45,938 nt of DNA, taken from the NCBI RefSeq assembly GCF_004115925.1, contig NZ_SDDX01000028.1:1-45938 (forward strand). Direction: 5' to 3'. The DNA is from Lelliottia nimipressuralis. Lineage in GTDB: Bacteria; Pseudomonadota; Gammaproteobacteria; Enterobacterales; Enterobacteriaceae. Below, piece after piece: positions 17,103 through 25,418 of the stretch. Numbering within the stretch: the first letter of the stretch is position 1; the number at the start of each line of letters is the position of its first letter. Made by a program: the position numbers and the translations under genes. Under the pieces are notes generated by a model. The model saw nothing but the letters and a program-made list of their open reading frames with translations, had not been told where the DNA came from and did not search any database.

Positions 17103-18065
17103 GGGTTTATCGACGATTTCAGTGCCGGTGAGTTTGATCAGCACACCTGCGGTGGATTTGTTGGAGGTGAAGTGTTTTTTCCAGTTCTCTTTGGTGCCGA
17201 TTTTTTCCAGATCTGGGTTTTTATCGCCTTTCGACTCATCCCAGCTGTAGCCAAGCAGCTCAACGTTTACGGTCCCTTCTGCGCGGAAGCCGACAGCCAG
17301 GTTTTCCTGGTCGTTGATGTCGTAAGAGCGGAAGCCAGGAACCTGAGACTCGGTGACGTACACCGCCCCCTGAACCAGCCCTAGAATGGCATCAGCATCC
17401 ATCGAGTCAGTGACAAGAACAGGTTTGCCCAGCGTGCCAGGCTGACCACCGTACACGACCACACCCGCTTCTTCGTGGATTTTGTTGGCGATAGCCTCAT
17501 CCACGATGTCGAAATAGGTGGCGGAGTGCATGACGAACAGTGCCACGCGGTTGAACTTATCACCGTACTTGCGCAGCCCCCGGGTCAGGGTCTTCTTGCC
17601 GTCTGTTTCAATATCGGCAGTAACCACCATGTCCGAATTCGACCCAATAGCAGCCGTCAGCGCCTTCAGGCCGTATTTGACGTAGCCTTCAAGCGCAGCA
17701 TCTGCCACGTCAACGCCAACCACTTCAGAAAACTCGTCAACGCTGCGACCGCGGCGTTTAAACGCTTCTTCAGTGGTGTGGTACGGGCCATATTTCCATG
17801 GCGCTTTTACCGACACCGCTTCACCCGCGCCGATCTTTTTACCTTCTACCGTTTCCGTTGAGTTAACGTTTCGGGTTTCGATGCTGCCACCAACTTTGTA
17901 GAACGCACGTTTACGGAAGTCACCTTCGATCAGTTCGTTGTCCAGAACGATGGCACCGTTTGAGGCATCGTTGAAAACCCGCAAATTATCCTGGCGACGC
18001 TCAAGGAAAGCGGTCTGCGCCAGGTCGTTATAAATAATCAGGTCAGAGTTTACAGTTGTGGTCAT
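17094..18065 (-). CDS. Major capsid protein
   Basis: 323 aa: MTTTVNSDLIIYNDLAQTAFLERR, then SIETRNVNSTETVEGKKIG, YGPYHTTEEAFKRRGRSVDEF, VALFVMHSATYFDIVDEAIANK and PVLVTDSMDADAILGL. These are characteristic of a family of siphovirus major capsid proteins, presumably with the HK97 fold. It follows the scaffold gene by 12 bases. The stop is followed in the -1 frame by the Ig-like extension, so virions may contain a minority of longer subunits. Confidence 0.9.
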   Translation of the reverse strand: MTTTVNSDLIIYNDLAQTAFLERRQDNLRVFNDASNGAIVLDNELIEGDFRKRAFYKVGGSIETRNVNSTETVEGKKIGAGEAVSVKAPWKYGPYHTTEEAFKRRGRSVDEFSEVVGVDVADAALEGYVKYGLKALTAAIGSNSDMVVTADIETDGKKTLTRGLRKYGDKFNRVALFVMHSATYFDIVDEAIANKIHEEAGVVVYGGQPGTLGKPVLVTDSMDADAILGLVQGAVYVTESQVPGFRSYDINDQENLAVGFRAEGTVNVELLGYSWDESKGDKNPDLEKIGTKENWKKHFTSNKSTAGVLIKLTGTEIVDKPVK

Positions 18066-18077
18066 TGAGAAAATCCT

Positions 18078-18857
18078 TTATTTCGGAAGTTTGAGAAAAG
18101 CCTGCTGGCCATGTTTGCGGATATAGTCAGTTTTTTCCTGAGACGACATTTCTGAGCGCTTCAGGTTTCCACCACCTCCACCTGGTTTATGTCCACCGCC
18201 ACCTGTACCTTCAGCAGCCGGGAAGAGATGCGGTGCGGTATCTTTGAGTGATTCAGCCCATTCAATCGGGCTTAGTGGCGTTTTACCGTCCTTGCCGAGA
18301 ATGGCATTGCCATCGGAATCAATGGCAACAGCTTCACCTTCGTCGTTGACCTTAAACGTGCCACGGGCGCGGAGGATCAAGTCATCTGACGCGGTAGGCA
18401 GCGCTCCGGCCTTCAGCCCCGCCTCGCGGATTGCATCAGCCAGAACGCGGTCACGGAATTTATTGGCAAACGTCTCTGCCTTTTCCGCGCGCCCAAGCGC
18501 CTCATTAATTTTTTTGTCACTGTCGGCACGAAATCGCTCAGTGCGCTTTTCCAGCACCTGGTCAATTTTCCCTTCGGCGATCAGCTTCGCTTCTTCGTCG
18601 TCTGAAAAACGCTGGAGAATAGTTTTCACCGCATCAGGATCGATACCGTCAAAGCGGGCCAGGTTATCTTTTTGTTCCCGGATTGTGCCGAGAAGCTCGT
18701 GGTTTTTGTTTTTTAATCCTGCTGTTTCCTGAGCGATACGTTCATCGATCATCTGCTGGATTTCGGGAGTGATTTCGATGTTGTTACCACCGCCACCATT
18801 GCCGCTACCGCCATTCTCAGGAGCGTAATATTTCAAAAGCATATTTCGGATTAACAT
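18078..18857 (-). CDS. Capsid scaffolding protein
   Basis: 259 aa. Gly-rich N-terminus, then a charged helical/coiled-coil core (IQQMIDERIAQETAGLKNKNHELLGTIREQKDNLARF... through FANKFRDRVLADAIREAG), a flexible Gly-rich stretch (GTGGGGHKPGGGGG) and a basic C-terminal tail that would contact the capsid protein. Placement immediately upstream of the capsid gene is diagnostic. GAGGGG lies 7 bases before the ATG at 18857. Confidence 0.85.
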   Translation of the reverse strand: MLIRNMLLKYYAPENGGSGNGGGGNNIEITPEIQQMIDERIAQETAGLKNKNHELLGTIREQKDNLARFDGIDPDAVKTILQRFSDDEEAKLIAEGKIDQVLEKRTERFRADSDKKINEALGRAEKAETFANKFRDRVLADAIREAGLKAGALPTASDDLILRARGTFKVNDEGEAVAIDSDGNAILGKDGKTPLSPIEWAESLKDTAPHLFPAAEGTGGGGHKPGGGGGNLKRSEMSSQEKTDYIRKHGQQAFLKLPK

Positions 18858-18893
18858 AAATTCCCCTCGGGATTATTCAGGGCATAGCCCAAT

Positions 18894-18915
18894 AAAAAAG
18901 GCCGCATAAGCGACC
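18894..18915 (-). terminator. Imperfect hairpin with T tract between minor head and scaffold genes
   Basis: GGTCGC-TTAT-GCGGCC (one mismatch) then TTTTTT on the leftward strand. Weak terminator candidate. Confidence 0.45.
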
Positions 18916-18922
18916 TGTTGAT

Positions 18923-20035
18923 TTACAGCCCAGCGGCCTCGAAAGCCTTGCTGTCGTATTCGCGGAGCTGTTCAAGCGTGAGCCATTCCCCTTTGTCGGT
19001 GTAGAACTCATCGGGACGCATACCACCGTCACGGATGAGCCTGGCGCGGGTAACACCCAACACCTTTTCCTGTCGGGAATATGGCTGTCTCAGTAACCAG
19101 TCGTTATATGTAATGCCAGCCGGTACTTGTCCGTCCATACTGGCGCGGGTTCCTGCGTCCATTTCGTCAGCATCAATTCCGAGCTGGCGCCACGATTTCA
19201 CCACCAGCGTTTCAGTTGAGCGGCAACAAAAATGAATTCGGCCTGGTCCCTGCAAATAAGGCACCTTGTGCCCTATGGGTTTATTTTCCAGCGTGTACTT
19301 TCTGCGGTCGCGGATCATGCAAAGTGGTGTCGTTTTATTATCGAGCGTTGAAAGCCACTGCTTACACTCGATAATGTCACTGTTCGCTTTTGCGAAGCTG
19401 TGCCGCGCCGTTGCTGCCAGATGATTGACCGCTGATTTAACGATGCTAGTGGCGTTTGCCCTGCTCATCTGCAGCGCACCGTCTTTATAAACCTTGTTAG
19501 CGTGGCCTCTCACCCTTCGGGCGATGGCCTCAGTTGTTTCCCCCTGTAGATAGCCATGACGGACAGCATTAACGATGCGGGTCATCCTGTCGGTTTCCAG
19601 ACCCTCGGCCCATTCCGACAATAAGCGCCCCTGAAATGGCTGCGACATGGTGGCGGCGTAAACCATATCCGCCGTGATGCCCTGCAACGGGTAACGATTC
19701 AGAACGATATCCGGCAGGAGTGAATCGAACAGACTGATTTGATAGCCCGCCTCATACCCTGCCAGCGCACGCAGCTCACCAGACATTGCAGTAAACATGG
19801 AGTCAACCGCCTGACGGTTGAGCGAACGAACATCCCCCAGAAGCGATTCAAGCCGCCTCACGGTGAAACTTTCAGGGGAAAGGGTTTCCAGCGCCACAAT
19901 CAGTTTTGCGCTGATATCCGCGTCACTGGCGTTGAGGATTTTCAGCATTCGGTTTGCTATTCCGGTGCCGAAGCGATTTATCCCGATAGCGTGAGAAATG
20001 GCCTCATCACGAAGCTGCTCGTTAACGGTCGCCAT
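18923..20035 (-). CDS. Minor head protein (Mu gpF / SPP1 gp7 family)
   Basis: 370 aa. The C-terminal half holds the family core: ARRVRGHANKVYKDGALQ, ANATSIVKSAVNHLAA, IECKQWLSTLDNKTTPLCMIRDRRKY and GRIHFCCRSTE, with conserved His and Cys. These proteins bind the portal or enter the head with the DNA, with a role in head morphogenesis. It lies between the portal and scaffold genes, the usual position. Confidence 0.88.
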   Translation of the reverse strand: MATVNEQLRDEAISHAIGINRFGTGIANRMLKILNASDADISAKLIVALETLSPESFTVRRLESLLGDVRSLNRQAVDSMFTAMSGELRALAGYEAGYQISLFDSLLPDIVLNRYPLQGITADMVYAATMSQPFQGRLLSEWAEGLETDRMTRIVNAVRHGYLQGETTEAIARRVRGHANKVYKDGALQMSRANATSIVKSAVNHLAATARHSFAKANSDIIECKQWLSTLDNKTTPLCMIRDRRKYTLENKPIGHKVPYLQGPGRIHFCCRSTETLVVKSWRQLGIDADEMDAGTRASMDGQVPAGITYNDWLLRQPYSRQEKVLGVTRARLIRDGGMRPDEFYTDKGEWLTLEQLREYDSKAFEAAGL

Positions 20036-20036
20036 A

Positions 20037-21425
20037 TCAGCTACCCAGCAGCGTAGGCTTCGCGTTACGGAGCGCGTCGATCACCTCATCAACGCTGTCA
20101 GCCGGATCAATGATGTCCAGTTTTTGCAGCATTCGCACCAGGTCACTGTCACGGATAGCCCCTGACTGCCAGGCACTGACCAGAACGGCCACCATCCCGG
20201 AATCTGCAACTTTCGCGATAAACTCCTGGTTAATACTGAAATCCGCTTTTTCATCCTTCACGCCGAGATACTTCGCGCACCACGTCAGCGCTTTACTGAA
20301 GGCCTCAGACACGTTTGATACGCAAATACTCAGGATTGACGTTGCGGCAGACTGCTCGCCGCTGGCCTGTGTTGCTGTCTTCGTAGCGCCGTTTTGTTCA
20401 ATGAGCCTGGCCCCGAGCTGAACCATATAATCGCGCTTACTGTCCATCGCCTCTTTAGCCAGCATATTGGGCTGCGCCTGGGCGTAAGCGTAAGTGCCCC
20501 CTTCAGGCAGCAAAAGAGGATTACGTGAACCTACTTTCACGCCTTTCTTTTCCAGATGGTCACGCCAGTCTTTATCAAGCCCCGTCATATAAGGCTGAAC
20601 CTGACCGCAGAACCAGACGCTGTCCTCATAGTCTGCGCTGTTCCGGTAGTGGCCCAGGTTGATTTCCACCAGCGTAGCGAGTGGGGGATCATCTATGGTT
20701 TCGTCGTTGTTTTGCGCCCCGACAAACGTGAAAGGAATTTCATCCCAGTACTCCTTCCCTTTGGGCTTAGGATTATATTCAGCATCAACCGCCAGCACCC
20801 CGCCGCCGTTATCTGTTTTTGAGCGCCAGACGCGGCAAATAAATTTTCCGTCTTCCAGCGCCAACTCACGATACTGGACGCGCTCTTTGAAACCGTAGCC
20901 ATCCTTTTCTTCAACAACTTCCCGTAGCACCACCAGCGCCAGCTGGTTGCGCCCGTTAATGCGCTCAGTTCGCCAGTTGATGATATTTTCAGGTGCATAC
21001 CTCAGAATGATCGCCTGATCGCTTTCTTTGGCGTAATCCACATACAGACCGTGGCGGGCAGTTTCCAGAATATCTTCCAGCACCTGCTGAGACTGCTGGT
21101 AAATGCTTATCCCGCCGCCGTCAGCATTCGTTTTCAGATAATCCAGCTTTTCCGGAGCGGTCATTGTCGGGTCTTTGCGGTAGGCCATGCCCAGCAGACC
21201 GATTTTGGTGTTGCCGGTAATAGGATAAAAAACAGCCCTGTCACGGTAATCCTGATTTCGCTGTTTGGCTTTAGCGGAACGATCGCCGGGATCAAGAAGG
21301 GGGAGATATTCCCCCCCTTTGCTTTTTATCGCGTCAGCGCCTTTGCAGACGTCGCGAATTTTTGCCCATTGCGTACAGGCCGCTTTCTGCTCGGGCCTGA
21401 CAAAAGTAATGTCGTTGTTTGCCAT
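20037..21425 (-). CDS. Portal protein (DUF4055 family)
   Basis: 462 aa. Features are RSAKAKQRNQDYRDRAVFYPITGNT near the start, LRYAPENIINWR, PFTFVGAQNN, LNLGHYRNSADYED type motif (VEINLGHYRNSADYED) and SKRDYMVQLGARLIEQ, all typical of DUF4055 portals. It forms the dodecameric ring through which terminase pumps DNA. Its start codon overlaps the terminase large subunit stop. Confidence 0.88.
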   Translation of the reverse strand: MANNDITFVRPEQKAACTQWAKIRDVCKGADAIKSKGGEYLPLLDPGDRSAKAKQRNQDYRDRAVFYPITGNTKIGLLGMAYRKDPTMTAPEKLDYLKTNADGGGISIYQQSQQVLEDILETARHGLYVDYAKESDQAIILRYAPENIINWRTERINGRNQLALVVLREVVEEKDGYGFKERVQYRELALEDGKFICRVWRSKTDNGGGVLAVDAEYNPKPKGKEYWDEIPFTFVGAQNNDETIDDPPLATLVEINLGHYRNSADYEDSVWFCGQVQPYMTGLDKDWRDHLEKKGVKVGSRNPLLLPEGGTYAYAQAQPNMLAKEAMDSKRDYMVQLGARLIEQNGATKTATQASGEQSAATSILSICVSNVSEAFSKALTWCAKYLGVKDEKADFSINQEFIAKVADSGMVAVLVSAWQSGAIRDSDLVRMLQKLDIIDPADSVDEVIDALRNAKPTLLGS

Positions 21426-22750
21426 CAGAATGTGGTATCCAGATCGATGTCGAAAACTTTTTCTTTAATTGGGAACAGATATGCGATTGGATAACCGCCC
21501 CCGTCGTTTGCGTGGTCAAATCCAGCTTTTTTATCCGGCTCTCCCTTATCGTTATAAACCTGACGCTCAAGGCACTGAGTGAATATCGGGCAGGTATTTG
21601 TATTAACCAAAAGCCGCCGCTCGCCGTAGGTGTTGCACAGCATGGAGTTAACCGCATTAATGCGGTCTTTTACTGCTGGGTTGCTTTTGTTCGCCCACAC
21701 ATCAAACCCTGCATCACTTAACTGAGTAATGTCTGATTCGCTGGCGTTGCTGGAACTACGCCCCGCGCCGGATGCATCGGGATAAATTTTTATTACATGC
21801 CCGCCCTGCCCGTACTTTTTCTGGATTTCGCGAATCATCGCCGGGGTGTCGAAAACATTCATGAATTCGTCAACAGCTCGGGGCAAACCGTCGCGAATAA
21901 CATAGACGACAGCCGCCATTTTGCTGACGTTGAAATCCATACCAATATGAAGCTCGTCACCGCGCTGAACAGTATCGTCAGTGTGGTTCTCTCTGCGGTC
22001 AAAGCAGTAATAAACAACGCCCTGATAGTTTTCAAAGGAGGCCAGATATTCCTGCCGGAAAGTACGCGGGTCCATTTTGCGCCTGGCCGCTTCAAGTTCT
22101 TCCTCCGGTACGTTGCCCCCGTCGACTGACGTATAAAGCCAGCTTTTATGGTCCGGTTCCCGGTTGCCCTGACCTGCGAGCCATGAGTCGTAACAGTGGT
22201 TGAAACCTTTTGGCGTGCCAATTCGTAGCGCGTGCCCACCAATGAAGGTGGTGCCGTTGATGGTATAACGACAGGTTGAGAGCATAGGACGCAGAACTTC
22301 TTCCCATGCTGTATAGGGGCAATCAGCCCACTCATCCACCAGCACGAAGAACAAGCCAGAACCGCGCAGGTCATCATAGTTATTGAGGCCCACACAACGC
22401 AGGACATGGCCACTTACCAGCGTGATAGATAATTCCGTCTCGTTGGGTTTACTGGCCCTCCAGTGCGGTGGGATGGATTGTTTCAGTCGCCGCCAGAAAA
22501 CACGCTTAGCCTGTTTCTGCGTGGGTGCGCAGTACCAGATCTCATCCTCAATACTGACGTTCCACTTCATCGCGAGCCTTGCAGCCCTGCGCATCTCAGC
22601 TTTACCCAGGAACGTTTTACCGAAGCGACGGCCACACACAGCGTCACGAAAACGCGCTGAACGTTGCCAGCCCCAGGCGAAGATATTTGCTTGTTTTGGT
22701 GTAAGTGTGACGGCCTGACTAGAGGATTGGATTGTCAGGTGTTGGCTCAT
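21425..22750 (-). CDS. terL: Terminase large subunit
   Basis: 441 aa. ATPase domain: Q-motif region LTPKQANIFAWGWQRSARFRD, Walker A in CGRRFGKT, Walker B FFVLVDEWAD. Nuclease domain: GMDFNVS, IYPDASG and the C-terminal FDHANDGGGYPIAY, giving the three acidic positions of the RNase H-like nuclease. It cuts the concatemer and drives DNA packaging into the portal. The ATG overlaps the end of the small subunit frame by 32 bases. Confidence 0.95.
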   Translation of the reverse strand: MSQHLTIQSSSQAVTLTPKQANIFAWGWQRSARFRDAVCGRRFGKTFLGKAEMRRAARLAMKWNVSIEDEIWYCAPTQKQAKRVFWRRLKQSIPPHWRASKPNETELSITLVSGHVLRCVGLNNYDDLRGSGLFFVLVDEWADCPYTAWEEVLRPMLSTCRYTINGTTFIGGHALRIGTPKGFNHCYDSWLAGQGNREPDHKSWLYTSVDGGNVPEEELEAARRKMDPRTFRQEYLASFENYQGVVYYCFDRRENHTDDTVQRGDELHIGMDFNVSKMAAVVYVIRDGLPRAVDEFMNVFDTPAMIREIQKKYGQGGHVIKIYPDASGAGRSSSNASESDITQLSDAGFDVWANKSNPAVKDRINAVNSMLCNTYGERRLLVNTNTCPIFTQCLERQVYNDKGEPDKKAGFDHANDGGGYPIAYLFPIKEKVFDIDLDTTF

Positions 22751-23585
22751 CAGTATTTAACGGTTGAAGCTGGTAATCCTCTTCAGGAACTACCGGCACG
22801 GCGGGTTTGTTCGCTTCCTTAATTTCAAGGATTCGAATCAGGGCAGCGCGAGCGGCTTGCTTACTTTCGGTTAGAACCTCCAGACCGTTTTTAGTCTGCT
22901 TCACTCCGAGGTAATACGTCAGCTCATCGCCTTCAAGGTCGCGAGTATCGTTGATAATCATCTGGCCCTTTCCTTCACCCTGGCATCGAGGACAATCAGG
23001 ATTAGGATCAGCATTATCAATAAAACCCGTCCCACCATCTTCCGGAGGTGGTTTACCATTGTTGGTTGCCTTTATCGCTGCGGTTTCATACTCGTTATCG
23101 TCACGCCACTGGTATTTATTTTCCTCTCCCCAGCAATGGCGACAGTTAACACGACGATACTGTGAAAGAAGGTTCGGATCAGCGCGGGTTATCGCCACCA
23201 GCTGATCCACTATTTCATCAAGGTCAGCGGTGTAACGCTTCCTGAAACGCTTCTCCAGAGTTTTTATGGCCTTCGCAATGTTGGGTTTTCTATACAAACG
23301 GCTAGCTTCAACATATGCAGTTTTTTTGTTGTCGCTATATCCTGCAAAGCGATATCCACCAATCCGGCTTTTTGTTTTTATACATCCATAAACAAAAAGT
23401 GCCTGTCGATGTGTCAGCCCAAATTCACTGGGTTCAAAACCGAGATCATCAATTTCTTCAGTAAGAATTTCTTCCTCTGAATTTGATACCCGTTCATCGT
23501 GTGAGTGGTCAGTTTTAGGGGCAGTTTTTGGGGCATTTTTTTTTAGGGCAACTTTCCTTTTTTTTTTGCCCCTGTTTTTTGCCCC
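22719..23585 (-). CDS. terS: Terminase small subunit, main part, lacking a start codon in its own frame
   Basis: Open frame from after a stop at about 23588 to 22719. Residues GLTHRQALFVYGCIKTKS, GGYRFAGYSDNKKTAYVEAS and RLYRKPNIAKAI are the Terminase_2 core that recognises the packaging site. Downstream are paired cysteines (CRHCWGEE and CPRCQGEG), probably zinc binding. The only plausible start inside is a TTG at 23297, which would cut off the core. A -1 shift at the A10 run near 23558-23567 joins it to the N-terminal ORF at 23764, giving 348 aa with a Lys-rich linker. Confidence 0.8.
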   Translation of the reverse strand, partial: GAKNRGKKKRKVALKKNAPKTAPKTDHSHDERVSNSEEEILTEEIDDLGFEPSEFGLTHRQALFVYGCIKTKSRIGGYRFAGYSDNKKTAYVEASRLYRKPNIAKAIKTLEKRFRKRYTADLDEIVDQLVAITRADPNLLSQYRRVNCRHCWGEENKYQWRDDNEYETAAIKATNNGKPPPEDGGTGFIDNADPNPDCPRCQGEGKGQMIINDTRDLEGDELTYYLGVKQTKNGLEVLTESKQAARAALIRILEIKEANKPAVPVVPEEDYQLQPLNTDEPTPDNPIL

Positions 23586-23764
23586 TTACTTGCCCCCAAC
23601 ATTTTCTTTTCTGCTGCGGTTAATTTTTTTCTAACCCAGCCTTTTTTTTCCGCCATGTAGCGGAGTGCTTTAAACGAGATCCCGTACTTATCAGCAACGT
23701 CCTGTTGAGAAAGCACGCCAGCACAGAAATCACGCTCGATAGCTTTCTCATCCGGCTTGCTCAT
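23543..23764 (-). CDS. Terminase small subunit, N-terminal helix-turn-helix part
   Basis: 73 aa: AIERDFCAGVLSQQDVADKYGISFKALRYMAEKKGWVRKK is a helix-turn-helix typical of small terminase N-termini, followed by a Lys-rich linker. It reads into a stop 12 bases after an A10 run (GCA AAA AAA AAA GGA AAG TTG CCC TAA). The -1 frame after the run continues into the Terminase_2 core. Its start overlaps the previous stop in a TAATG arrangement. Confidence 0.8.
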   Translation of the reverse strand: MSKPDEKAIERDFCAGVLSQQDVADKYGISFKALRYMAEKKGWVRKKLTAAEKKMLGASKGQKTGAKKKGKLP

Positions 23765-24024
23765 TAGTCACTATCCTGTTCTTCACGCCTCATTAGCTTG
23801 GTGAACGCAAAGGCATCACCCTGCTTCGCACGCTTGTATAACGCGTCACGTAACTCAGCCTCGCCCCGCGAACGCCCCTTTCTGATGGCCTCCCTGAATT
23901 TCTTCAGTTCGTCACGATCCTTTCTCAATTCCTCAAGATCGAAATCCATCACATCGGCAATTTGTTGTTCCGTTAACCGCCTTGCCGCCCATCCCTGAAC
24001 TTTTTCAAGATTTGGACTTTGCAT
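23764..24024 (-). CDS. Small helix-turn-helix protein next to terminase
   Basis: 86 aa: NLEKVQGWAARRLTEQQIADVMDFDLEELRKDRDELKKF is a Homeodomain-like helix-turn-helix, then a charged helix (EAELRDALYKRAKQGDAFAFTKLMRREEQ). This arrangement is common in small packaging-associated DNA-binding proteins, so it might be a second DNA-recognition factor for packaging. Coupled by TAATG to the terminase start. Confidence 0.7.
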   Translation of the reverse strand: MQSPNLEKVQGWAARRLTEQQIADVMDFDLEELRKDRDELKKFREAIRKGRSRGEAELRDALYKRAKQGDAFAFTKLMRREEQDSD

Positions 24025-24029
24025 AGCGA

Positions 24030-25418
24030 CTACTCCAGACCGAAAGCTTTCAGTACATCACCAGAGCGCCCCAGCCTTTTACCAGCGGGTAAAGGTAGTT
24101 CGAACTCATAACGTATCGCTTCAATCAGAGCGTCGCTGTCCGTAGCGTCTGGGGGCGTGGCGTGTACCTGGAAAGATGATCCGCCGTTCCGGTTAACGAT
24201 GAGTGTTAAGCCATGCTCTAAAGCCAGCGCCTTCACATCGTCAGCAGAATGGAATTTCTGATAAAACCAGTGGCCTTTCCGGTATTTCGCCGTGAAATTA
24301 TTTTCATCCAGGAAAACTATCTTCGACTTACGCGATCCGGACTGGCTATATCTCAACGCCTCTTTCTCAAACTCAAGGCGGCGACCTGAGAAGAACAACG
24401 CGCCGCCTGGCTTGCATAACCCACGGATAAACGTCATTACCGCCCTTTCTGCTTCAGGGCTGTCAACGCTGTTTAGCACGCTGTCGCAAATAACGTAATC
24501 GTAAAGCCCCCGGGTAGTCAGCGATTCGCACATTACCGAAATCATCCGGTGTATCTGTGTTATGGCCAGCGCATTACCGGCGCCCACTCGGCGGAACAAT
24601 TCAACATCATGGAAATCGTAACCACGCTTACGCATCGCTGCAGCGTAGTCTCCCTGGCCTGAGCCGAAATCAATTCCGCGTAACGCTTTGGCGTTCGGCT
24701 GGCTGGCAAGCCATGGCAGAACCAGATTTTCATAAAGCTGTGAGTGGTTTTCTTTCCTTCCCCCGGTACGCAGACGCATCATCTGTGCATAGGTCTGCAC
24801 GTAGGTATGCTTTTCCAGGTGCTCGTAACTGAATACGCCGTAAGTGCGATCCAGATACTTTTTGTATTCAGCCTTACGGTCATCAGGTATCACGTAAACC
24901 GTAAGCGGCGATTTAACGCTAAGTGATGCCAGCGCATACTGGGCGCAGTGAATAACCTCGCCGGATTGCGTGGCCACACATCCACCCCACGGGCCATATT
25001 TCAGGATCATCTCTGAAATTTCCCGGCGAACGTAAGCCATTCGCGCCCGAAGGTTTCCCGTTACTTGTGCCGCCTGAACAACACAGAAGCCAGATTTATC
25101 CCCCAGACCAGAAATAACGCAGGCCTCATCACCGGAATCCATATCCGTGCCGTTATGCAGCTGGTTAAACCGCACCTCATCGTAAACCGTAGTGTCCATC
25201 GGCAACACATACACCGCCGCCTCTTTGATACCCAGTTTCTTCAGCGCTTTTGATCGCTGGTGACCAGCCACCAGCAAATTACCGCGAGCAATAAGCGGCT
25301 TCACCAGCCCGAGGGTTTTTATGCTCTCGGCCAGCGCAGACAAATCATCCTCATCGATGTGACGAGGGTTATATTTCGCGCCGTGTAATGCGGAAAGATC
25401 ATGAGCCAGGTTAAGCAT
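24030..25418 (-). CDS. ParB-like domain fused to a SAM-dependent methyltransferase domain
   Basis: About 462 aa. Residues ~5-95 form a ParB/Srx-type domain (YNPRHIDEDDLSALAESIKTLG, NLLVAGHQRSKALKKLG). Residues ~235-400 have a class I methyltransferase fold: motif I GIDFGSGQGDYAAA, an acidic end of strand 2 (YDFHDVEL), DYVICDSVLNSV and CKPGGALFFSGRR. The ATG at 25418 has GGAG 9 bases upstream; a TTG five codons earlier has none. It overlaps the second ParB-like gene by 8 bases. DNA modification during packaging is a reasonable guess, not shown. Confidence 0.75.
   Translation of the reverse strand: MLNLAHDLSALHGAKYNPRHIDEDDLSALAESIKTLGLVKPLIARGNLLVAGHQRSKALKKLGIKEAAVYVLPMDTTVYDEVRFNQLHNGTDMDSGDEACVISGLGDKSGFCVVQAAQVTGNLRARMAYVRREISEMILKYGPWGGCVATQSGEVIHCAQYALASLSVKSPLTVYVIPDDRKAEYKKYLDRTYGVFSYEHLEKHTYVQTYAQMMRLRTGGRKENHSQLYENLVLPWLASQPNAKALRGIDFGSGQGDYAAAMRKRGYDFHDVELFRRVGAGNALAITQIHRMISVMCESLTTRGLYDYVICDSVLNSVDSPEAERAVMTFIRGLCKPGGALFFSGRRLEFEKEALRYSQSGSRKSKIVFLDENNFTAKYRKGHWFYQKFHSADDVKALALEHGLTLIVNRNGGSSFQVHATPPDATDSDALIEAIRYEFELPLPAGKRLGRSGDVLKAFGLE

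Noticed and set aside
23558..23585. KKKRKV motif in the small terminase linker read as nuclear-localisation-like
   Set aside because: A by-product of poly-A codons in the shifted frame; meaningless in a bacterial phage.
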